This document shows, piece after piece, positions 1 through 5,116 of a stretch of DNA of 6,699 bases. Both the position numbers and the translations under genes were made by a program. Under the pieces are notes generated by a model, which was given only the letters and a program-made list of their open reading frames with translations, made no database searches and was not told where the DNA came from. Within the stretch, counting starts at the first letter, position 1. Every line of letters begins with the position of its first letter. The stretch spans positions 1 through 6,699 of the forward strand of contig JAEURE010000153.1 in the NCBI GenBank assembly GCA_016789485.1. Reading direction: 5' to 3'. Source of the DNA: Anaerolineales bacterium. Its GTDB lineage: Bacteria > Chloroflexota > Anaerolineae > Anaerolineales > Villigracilaceae.

Positions 1-1
1 G

Positions 2-577
2 GTCGGATTGATCGACCGCGCCAACGGATACATCGGCAATCTTTCGAAAGGTATGCGCCAGCGTGTTGGGCTGGCTCAGGCGCTTCTGCATCGTCCCGAA
101 GTGTTGATCCTCGACGAACCCACCATCGGTCTCGACCCCGGGCAGGTTGTCGAAGTCCGCGAGTTGATCCGCGAGATCGGCAAGGAACGCACTGTATTGC
201 TTTCCACCCATCTCTTGCATGAAGCCCAAAATATCTGCGACCGCGTGCTGATCATCAACAAAGGCAAGATCGTTGCGGAAGACACCACCGAAAACCTGCA
301 AGCTCGTTTGATCGGTGCGGAACGCGTCATTGTACGTGTCCGTGGCGAAGCGGACGAACTCGCTGATGCCATCAAATCCGTCAAAGGCGTGCGCGGCGTG
401 GAAACCAAGCAAGACGGCGCAGTGGAATTCGAATTTGCTTCAGGCAAGGATTTGCGTCCCGAGGTTGCAAAGCAAGTCATCAAATCAGGCTACGACTTGC
501 TCGAATTACGTCCGCTTGGCATGAGCCTTGAGGAAATCTTCCTCGAACTCACTGGCTCCGACGCAAAGAAGAAATAA
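2..577 (+). CDS. ABC-2 type transporter ATP-binding protein, GldA/CcmA-like (5' end missing)
   Basis: This is the C-terminal 191 residues of an ABC ATPase whose start lies before the window. Visible motifs, numbered from the first codon in the window, are the ABC signature LSKGM (14-18) followed by RQR, Walker B VLILDE (34-39), the D-loop GLDP (43-46), and the H-loop histidine in LLSTHLL (H70). Walker A and the Q-loop must lie upstream. Residues from about 108 to 188 form a C-terminal extension of the type found after many ABC-2 exporter ATPases (DUF4162-like), ending in SLEEIFLELTG, a typical close for this group. The protein should bind and hydrolyse ATP on the cytoplasmic face and power the permease encoded 8 bases downstream. 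The LSKGMRQR signature and extension favour the CcmA/GldA exporter class over importer ATPases. The substrate is unknown. The ATPase assignment is very secure; the Gld-type assignment rests on the neighbours. Confidence 0.95.
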   Translation, partial: VGLIDRANGYIGNLSKGMRQRVGLAQALLHRPEVLILDEPTIGLDPGQVVEVRELIREIGKERTVLLSTHLLHEAQNICDRVLIINKGKIVAEDTTENLQARLIGAERVIVRVRGEADELADAIKSVKGVRGVETKQDGAVEFEFASGKDLRPEVAKQVIKSGYDLLELRPLGMSLEEIFLELTGSDAKKK

Positions 578-585
578 GAGGACTC

Positions 586-1329
586 ATGAGAAACATTTGG
601 ACCATCGCAAAACGCGAATACGATAATTATTTCAACAGTCCGCTGGCGTATGTGGTGGCATTTGCCATCCTTTTGCCACTGGGCATTTACTTTGCATTGA
701 TCCTATGGGTCAGTGCCGAACAATCGTTCATGGGCGGCGGAGCCCCGGAAGCCACACCAATCAACTGGCTGTTTGTCTTCCTGATGATCTTCCTCAGCCC
801 GGCGCTGACCATGCGCGCACTTTCCGATGAAGCCCGCATGGGAACATTGGAATTAATGTTAACGGCTCCCGTCCGCGACTTTGAACTGGTTGCAGGAAAA
901 TGGCTGGGCGCCATGCTGTTTGTTCTTTCACTGGCATTGATTACGCTGATATACCCGATCATCCTCAACAATTTTGTCACCCCCAGCATTGACTGGATGG
1001 TGATCCTCTCTTCGTATATTGGGTTGATCCTGGTGGTCTCTGCTCTTCTCGCCATCGGCGTGGGAGTCTCGGCTATTTTCACAAATCAGTTTGCGGCCTT
1101 CTTCACCACGCTCGGCTTGTTCTTCTTCCTCTGGTTCATGATCAGCCTGCCCGCCAGCTACCTGCAGGAAAGTGGCGAGATATTAAATTACCTCAGCTTG
1201 TCCAACCACTTTTCACAATCCATGAATATCGGCACGATCAACCTCGGAGACATTGCCTACTATTTAAGCCTGACCGTCCTGGGTCTGTTCGTCGGCACAA
1301 CTGCAATTGAAATTCGGAGATGGCGATAA
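586..1329 (+). CDS. ABC-2 type transporter permease, GldF-like
   Basis: This 247-residue integral membrane protein is the normal length for an ABC-2 permease. Six hydrophobic segments are visible at about 19-41, 60-78, 107-128, 138-163, 168-189 and 222-242. Between the second and third lies the cytoplasmic motif DEARMGTLELMLTAPV (81-96), which is characteristic of GldF/NosY-like permeases and probably contacts the ATPase. The N-terminus (RNIWTIAKREYDNYFNSPLAYV) also matches this family, whose members begin with a short amphipathic KRE-type helix and an SP.AY segment. The ATG is preceded by AAGAGG (576-581), so the start is well supported. It sits 8 bases after the ATPase stop, and its own stop overlaps the next start as TAATG. 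It likely forms the membrane channel of the exporter as a dimer, or with the GldG-like protein. The substrate is not deducible. Confidence 0.93.
   Translation: MRNIWTIAKREYDNYFNSPLAYVVAFAILLPLGIYFALILWVSAEQSFMGGGAPEATPINWLFVFLMIFLSPALTMRALSDEARMGTLELMLTAPVRDFELVAGKWLGAMLFVLSLALITLIYPIILNNFVTPSIDWMVILSSYIGLILVVSALLAIGVGVSAIFTNQFAAFFTTLGLFFFLWFMISLPASYLQESGEILNYLSLSNHFSQSMNIGTINLGDIAYYLSLTVLGLFVGTTAIEIRRWR
1316..1319 (+). promoter_or_regulatory. Shine-Dalgarno site fixing the GldG-like start at 1329
   Basis: GGAG lies inside the last codons of the permease gene. It is 9 bases before the ATG at 1329, a normal spacing. It directly abuts the upstream in-frame ATG at 1320, which is too close for use. 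This supports initiation at 1329 in a TAATG stop/start overlap and suggests translational coupling to the permease. Confidence 0.6.
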
Positions 1330-2930
1330 TGGCCGGAAAAAAGAAAAACCCAAATGCAAAATACGCCCTGATCGGGCTTGTCGTTGCCCTGCTCGGCTGT
1401 GTTTCCACAGGTCTGCTCGGAGCAGCGAACGCCCTAATCTCAATGGGCATGTTCACACTTGAAAACACGAATGCATTAACCCTTGCCCTGCAGATCAGCA
1501 TTGCCGTTCTCGTGTTGGGACTCGCGATATATGCAATCCTTTCCCCTGACAGCATCCGTCGCTTCTTCACCGGACGCCAGGCACGCTACGGATCAAACTC
1601 ATTGATCCTCATTTTGGCAGTTCTTGGCATCATCTTTGTAGCGAATTACATTGTCTTCAACAACCCCAAATCATGGGACTTGACCCAGGATAAATCCAAC
1701 ACGCTTTCAAATGAGACACTGCAAATCCTTGCCACCCTTCCTGAAAAGGTGACCGCCACCGCCTTCTACTCCGCCAGCTTGAACACCGCCAGCGCGGATG
1801 AACTTTTGCTCAAGTTCAAAACCAACAGCAACGGCAAGTTTGACTACAGCTTTGTTGACCCGGACACAAACCCGGTTGCAGCGCGCCAGGCAGGCGTCAC
1901 CGGTGACGGCAAGATTATGCTGCAAATGGGCGAAACCAAAGAAATCGCCTCCTTCGCCAGTGAAGAGGAAATCGCGCGTACCATGATTCGACTGATCAGC
2001 CCCGAGCCGCGCACCGTGTACTTTTTGCAGGGACATGGTGAACCCAATATTGAATCTGGCGGAGATTTAAGTTACTCCATTGCCAAAAGCACCCTGGAGT
2101 CAAAGAACTACACCGTAAACACGTTAAATCTTCTTTCCACAAAGTCCATTCCCGAAGACGCGCTCACCGTCATCATTGCAGGTCCGACCAAACCCGTCAG
2201 CGCGCAAGAAGTAGCCTTGCTCAAAAAATATGTTAATGAAGGCGGTTCTCTTGTAGTGTTGCAAGACCCGCCCTTCTTCACAGAGTTTGGCGACTCACCA
2301 GACCCGCTGGGTGATTACCTAACCTCGGACTGGGGCATCACGCTCGATGACAACATCATCATCGACTACGAAAATACCCAGAACCCATTTCAGGCTTTAT
2401 CTTCCCAATACAACAGCCACCCGATCACACAGAACCTGACGAATAATTACATCGTTATTCTGCCGCAGGCAAGCAGCGTCAGCGCCGCCGCAGGGACGGA
2501 TACCATCGTCCTGACCCCATTGATCAGCACCACAGACCAATCCTGGGGCGAAACTCAATTGGAGACAAGTGCTGACCAGTTCCCAACCTTTGACCCGGCC
2601 ACCGACACTCAAGGTCCATTGAACCTAGCAGTCGCCGGTGAAAACACCGAAACCAAAGGTCGTGTGGTTGTGTTTGGCAATTCACTCTTCGCCACGGATC
2701 AAATCTTCGACGCATACGGCAACGGCAACATCTTCATTAACTCCGTTGATTGGGCAGCCGAACAGGAAGACCTGCTAAGCATCCCCATCCGCGAAACAAC
2801 CCAACGCGCGTTCCTGCCGCCCACACAGGGAAGGTTCCTCTTCCTGGTTGTCATGGTTGTTTTCGTAGTTCCGGGTTTGGTGGTCTTCGCCGGTATCTAT
2901 TCATGGTTCACCCGCCGCAAGAGAGGCTAA
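1329..2930 (+). CDS. GldG-like ABC transporter auxiliary membrane protein
   Basis: This is a 533-residue protein if it starts at the ATG at 1329 (536 from the ATG at 1320). It begins with a Lys-rich cytoplasmic stub and has hydrophobic segments at about 12-38, 50-71 and 90-110. A large extracytoplasmic domain follows, then a C-terminal membrane helix at about 502-525 with a basic tail (RRKRG). The boundary after the third helix, SWDLTQDKSNTLSNET (115-130), is the hallmark start of the GldG/ABC_transp_aux domain. Further family features are VYFLQGHGEPN (230-240), a Rossmann-like GPTKPVSAQEVALLKKYV stretch (285-302), FGNSLFATD (449-457) and NSVDWAAEQEDLLSIPIR (471-488). GldG proteins partner an ABC-2 ATPase and permease. 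In Bacteroidota they are linked to gliding, elsewhere the role is undefined. The stop lies 7 bases before the DUF4340 gene. Family assignment is firm; biochemical function is unknown. Confidence 0.9.
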   Translation: MAGKKKNPNAKYALIGLVVALLGCVSTGLLGAANALISMGMFTLENTNALTLALQISIAVLVLGLAIYAILSPDSIRRFFTGRQARYGSNSLILILAVLGIIFVANYIVFNNPKSWDLTQDKSNTLSNETLQILATLPEKVTATAFYSASLNTASADELLLKFKTNSNGKFDYSFVDPDTNPVAARQAGVTGDGKIMLQMGETKEIASFASEEEIARTMIRLISPEPRTVYFLQGHGEPNIESGGDLSYSIAKSTLESKNYTVNTLNLLSTKSIPEDALTVIIAGPTKPVSAQEVALLKKYVNEGGSLVVLQDPPFFTEFGDSPDPLGDYLTSDWGITLDDNIIIDYENTQNPFQALSSQYNSHPITQNLTNNYIVILPQASSVSAAAGTDTIVLTPLISTTDQSWGETQLETSADQFPTFDPATDTQGPLNLAVAGENTETKGRVVVFGNSLFATDQIFDAYGNGNIFINSVDWAAEQEDLLSIPIRETTQRAFLPPTQGRFLFLVVMVVFVVPGLVVFAGIYSWFTRRKRG

Positions 2931-2937
2931 CAGTATT

Positions 2938-3645
2938 ATGGCTCGTAAAACGACAACATCAACACCAAAGAAATCAGCTTCCGCAAAGAGCAGAGCAGTT
3001 CGCAAGGAAGCGCCTGCTTCAACAAAGCAGGGAAAACCCGTCTTCCGCGTAGGAACATGGCTTGCAGTTCTTTTGCTGGCAATTTTGATCGGCGGCGCGT
3101 ATTACATCAATAAAAATAAAGAGGCCTCTGCCGAAGCAGAAGCAACTGCCACAACCGAACCAGCTTTCATCTTTGGCACAGATAACACTGTTTCCAGCAT
3201 TGAAGTCAAGCCGGCCGACGGAGAAGCTGTCAAAGTAGCGAGAGGCAAGGATGGCGTTTGGGCGTTGGAACTGCCTTTCGAAACAGAGGCAAACCAGGGC
3301 TTGGTCGAGGCGGCAGCATCGCAGGTCACAGCCTTGAAAATCATCAGCGAAATCGATGCGGATCCATCCATCTTTGGATTCAACACGCCTGCCTACTTAA
3401 TCACAATTGAGTTCGCGGATGGAAAAACCAGCAAACTTGAAATCGGCGACGCCACGCCCACCAACAGCGGCTACTACGTGCGTGTGGACGGCAAGAAAAT
3501 GGCAATCGTTGGATTGAGCAGTATTGACGCTCTCACCAACCTGTCCTTTTCCCCGCCTTATCTGAACACCCCCACACCTACAGCGCTTCCCGCTACGCCG
3601 ACGCCTGAGCCATCCCCCGAAGCAAGCGCTACCCCGACACCTTAA
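2938..3645 (+). CDS. Membrane-anchored DUF4340 domain protein with Thr-Pro-rich tail
   Basis: This 235-residue protein has a strongly basic, Lys/Ser/Thr-rich cytoplasmic N-terminus (1-37), one membrane helix (about 38-57) and an Ala/Glu-rich spacer. An extracytoplasmic DUF4340-like domain follows at about 84-203. Typical elements are VSSIEV (85-90), a GVWAL strand (106-110), IFGFNTPAYLITIEF (145-159; the F-G-[FL]-x-x-P-x-x-x-I pattern of the family) and LEIGDATPTNSGYYVRVDG (167-185). The C-terminus (211-235) is dominated by Pro, Thr, Ala and Glu, resembling a disordered surface or cell-wall spacer. Positive-inside bias puts the C-terminus outside the membrane. DUF4340 genes often follow GldG-like genes, and here the gap is 7 bases, so it likely belongs to the same complex. 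At about 120 residues the domain is shorter than many DUF4340 proteins, which can carry tandem copies. An AGAGG at 2922-2926, 11 bases before the ATG, may be the ribosome site. Function is unknown. Confidence 0.85.
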   Translation: MARKTTTSTPKKSASAKSRAVRKEAPASTKQGKPVFRVGTWLAVLLLAILIGGAYYINKNKEASAEAEATATTEPAFIFGTDNTVSSIEVKPADGEAVKVARGKDGVWALELPFETEANQGLVEAAASQVTALKIISEIDADPSIFGFNTPAYLITIEFADGKTSKLEIGDATPTNSGYYVRVDGKKMAIVGLSSIDALTNLSFSPPYLNTPTPTALPATPTPEPSPEASATPTP

Positions 3646-3676
3646 ACCGCCAGGTTTCCACAAGTATGAAGGAAAT

Positions 3677-3713
3677 TTACGGCTGTCCAGTCAAATTTTC
3701 TGGACAGCCGTAA
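3677..3713 (+). repeat. Perfect 14-bp inverted repeat (hairpin) after the ABC operon
   Basis: TTACGGCTGTCCAG (3677-3690) and CTGGACAGCCGTAA (3700-3713) are exact reverse complements around a 9-base AT-rich loop (3691-3699). It lies 31 bases after the DUF4340 stop and about 108 bases before the sigma factor start. The position suits a transcript end for the operon. However, the stem is followed by TACAATTGC, not a run of T, and the opposite strand has no good T-run either, so it is not a standard intrinsic terminator. It could be a weak or factor-assisted terminator, a 3'-end stabilising hairpin, or a protein-binding site. Confidence 0.75.
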
Positions 3714-3752
3714 TACAATTGCATTGCAAGGCATCTGAAAGTTATGAAGGTA

Positions 3753-3781
3753 TTGCTTTTCGATTCAAAAAAGTGTATTCT
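3753..3781 (+). promoter_or_regulatory. Candidate sigma-70 promoter for the sigma factor gene
   Basis: TTGCTT (3753-3758) and TATTCT (3776-3781) are separated by 17 bases. They match TTGACA at 3 of 6 and TATAAT at 4 of 6 positions. Predicted transcription would begin near 3788, leaving a leader of about 34 bases. The region is AT-rich and sits after the operon's hairpin, where a promoter for the monocistronic sigma gene is expected. The match is modest and was found by eye. Confidence 0.35.
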
Positions 3782-3821
3782 AATTCAGGTACACATAACT
3801 GAAAGTTGGATTGGTATATAA

Positions 3822-5036
3822 ATGGATGTAGAGAAAATATTGATTGTTGACGACGAAGAAGAATTTCCTGCCATAGCGCGGCTCATTGAACTGGGCCGTC
3901 AAAAATCTTACGTAACCCTGGACGATATCCTGCACTTCTTCCCTGAAGCAGAGCAGGACGTGGAACAACTGGAAGAAGCTTTCTCAGCCCTTTTAAGTGC
4001 GGGTATTCCTTTCATGGAAGACACCGTCATGCCCGAGCCAACCGAGGACGAATTGGTTGCGGTGGAGGAAAGCGGAGAAGCCGAACCGGAACCAGATCTC
4101 GCCCTGGATGATTATCTGGCAAACATTGACACTGACGACACGATTGGCCTGTACCTCAAAGAGGTCAGCCGCGTGCCGTTGTTGACGGCTGTCGAAGAAG
4201 TACAACTCGCTCAGCGCATCGAACGTGGACGCACAGCCCGCGAAGAACTTGCCCATGGCAACGTCACTCCAAAACGCAGGCTCGACTTGCGCCGTTCGAT
4301 CGAGGACGGCTGGGGCGCGCGCGAGCACCTCATTACGGCGAACTCCCGCCTGGTAATCTCGGTCGCCAAAAAATATATGGGACGCGGCGTCCCCTTCCTT
4401 GATTTGATCCAAGAAGGCAACATCGGTCTCATCCGCGCCACCAAAAAGTTTGATTATCGCCGCGGACATAAATTCTCCACCTATGCAACCTGGTGGATTC
4501 GTCAAGCTGTTACCCGTGCCATCGCGGATCAGGGACGTACCATCCGTGTGCCCGTGCACATGGGAGATCAGATCAACAAACTCCTGCGCGTACAGCATCA
4601 GCTTACCCAGCGCCTAGGCCGCGAACCAAGCGTGGATGAATTGGCTGTCGCCCTGGATGTGCCGCCCAAGAAAGTTGAAAACATGATTCAGGTGGCGCGC
4701 CGTCCCCTTTCACTTGAAACGCCAACGGATGATGAAGAAGATTCGGTGCTTGGCGATTTCATCGAGGACGATGAAGCTCCGCCGCCTGATGACACAGCTA
4801 CTTATAACCTTTTGCGCGAACACCTTGGTGAAGTTCTTAACGGCTTGCCGCCGCGTGAAGTGCGCATTTTGCAGCTTCGCTATGGCCTGCTTGATGGTCA
4901 AGCCTACACTCTCGAAGAAGTAGGCCGCAAAATGGGCGTCACCCGTGAGCGTGTGCGCCAGATCGAAGCACAAGCGTTAAGCCGCCTGCGCCACCCATCC
5001 ATCCGCAGAAAATTGCGCGATTACCTGGGCGAATAG
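3822..5036 (+). CDS. rpoD: RNA polymerase primary sigma factor (sigma-70, RpoD/SigA)
   Basis: This 404-residue protein directs core RNA polymerase to housekeeping promoters. A region 1.1-like domain spans about 17-65 (IARLIELGRQKSYVTLDDI through LLSAGIPF). A very acidic linker (66-104) follows, then region 1.2 (DDTIGLYLKEVSRVPLLTAVEE, 105-126), and a short replacement for the large non-conserved insert (about 138-165). Region 2 is highly conserved: NSRLVISVAKKYMGRGVPF, DLIQEGNIGLIRA, KFDYRRGHKFSTYATWWIRQAV (-10 melting and recognition) and RTIRVPVHM. Region 3 is about 243-318. Region 4 ends with the -35-binding helix-turn-helix TLEEVGRKMGVTRERVRQIE (363-382). Region 1.1 and the intact 2.4/4.2 motifs indicate a primary, group 1-like factor of SigA size. 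No strong Shine-Dalgarno precedes the ATG; only GGA at 3808-3810 is seen. The extreme N-terminus (EKILIVDDEEE) is unusual. The gene appears monocistronic, with a terminator 5 bases after its stop. A group 2 paralogue cannot be excluded without the genome. Confidence 0.96.
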   Translation: MDVEKILIVDDEEEFPAIARLIELGRQKSYVTLDDILHFFPEAEQDVEQLEEAFSALLSAGIPFMEDTVMPEPTEDELVAVEESGEAEPEPDLALDDYLANIDTDDTIGLYLKEVSRVPLLTAVEEVQLAQRIERGRTAREELAHGNVTPKRRLDLRRSIEDGWGAREHLITANSRLVISVAKKYMGRGVPFLDLIQEGNIGLIRATKKFDYRRGHKFSTYATWWIRQAVTRAIADQGRTIRVPVHMGDQINKLLRVQHQLTQRLGREPSVDELAVALDVPPKKVENMIQVARRPLSLETPTDDEEDSVLGDFIEDDEAPPPDDTATYNLLREHLGEVLNGLPPREVRILQLRYGLLDGQAYTLEEVGRKMGVTRERVRQIEAQALSRLRHPSIRRKLRDYLGE

Positions 5037-5041
5037 ATTCC

Positions 5042-5073
5042 AAAAAAGCGTCACTGAATTGTGACGCTTTTTT
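5042..5073 (+). terminator. Intrinsic (rho-independent) terminator of the sigma factor gene
   Basis: AAAAAAGCGTCAC (5042-5054) and GTGACGCTTTTTT (5061-5073) pair perfectly around a 6-base TGAATT loop. The GC-rich core is GCGTCAC/GTGACGC, followed by six T. It starts 5 bases after the sigma factor stop. The A6 on the other side would also allow termination of transcripts coming from the right. Confidence 0.93.
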
Positions 5074-5101
5074 GATTCCATTACAGGTAAAATTCTGTAA
5101 T
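5072..5101 (+). promoter_or_regulatory. Candidate promoter for the membrane protein operon
   Basis: TTGATT (5072-5077; 4 of 6 to TTGACA) and TGTAAT (5096-5101; 5 of 6 to TATAAT) are separated by 18 bases, just after the terminator. A new promoter is expected here because the terminator isolates the downstream gene. The predicted start near 5108 would leave a very short leader just covering the GAGG at 5109-5112. An alternative -10, TAAAAT (5088-5093), lacks a good -35 partner. Confidence 0.35.
5080..5101 (+). repeat. Operator-like inverted repeat ATTACAG-N8-CTGTAAT
   Basis: Two perfect 7-base arms (5080-5086 and 5095-5101) flank an 8-base centre. The right arm overlaps the candidate -10 box. 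The 22-bp symmetrical layout fits a site for a dimeric helix-turn-helix repressor, but no regulator gene is in the window and the repeat could be chance. Confidence 0.4.
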
Positions 5102-5108
5102 CACAGCC

Positions 5109-5112
5109 GAGG
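5109..5112 (+). promoter_or_regulatory. Shine-Dalgarno site supporting the start at 5117
   Basis: GAGG lies 4 bases before the ATG at 5117. The only earlier in-frame start codon is the TTG at 5072, which falls inside the T-run of the preceding terminator and has no ribosome site. The ATG at 5117 is therefore preferred. Confidence 0.55.
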
Positions 5113-5116
5113 CAAA

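Noticed and set aside
8..10. TTG as the true start of the ABC ATPase
   Set aside because: The frame is open to the first base and a start here would lack Walker A and the Q-loop. The gene is simply cut by the window edge.
2750..3052. 100-residue + frame spanning the GldG-like/DUF4340 junction
   Set aside because: It overlaps two well-supported genes out of frame and its translation is rich in Arg, Gln and His with no recognisable domain.
3719..3729. TTGCA-T-TGCAA palindrome after the 14-bp hairpin
   Set aside because: Only 5-base arms; too short to be called a site without copies elsewhere.
3784..3803. TTCAG-N10-CTGAA inverted repeat in the sigma factor leader
   Set aside because: Arms of only 5 bases with a 10-base spacer are expected by chance in an AT-rich gap.
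3815..3820. TATATA just before the sigma factor ATG as a -10 box
   Set aside because: Transcription from it would start after the ATG, so it cannot serve this gene; it is probably only AT-rich leader sequence.
3993..4598. 201-residue open frame on the - strand inside the sigma factor gene
   Set aside because: It is fully antisense to a highly conserved gene, shows no family motifs and has no ribosome site or promoter; it is a shadow of the codon bias.
5072..5116. In-frame TTG start giving a 15-residue longer membrane protein
   Set aside because: The TTG lies in the T-run of the sigma factor terminator, has no Shine-Dalgarno, and the extra residues are not hydrophobic or family-like. The ATG at 5117 has GAGG in front.
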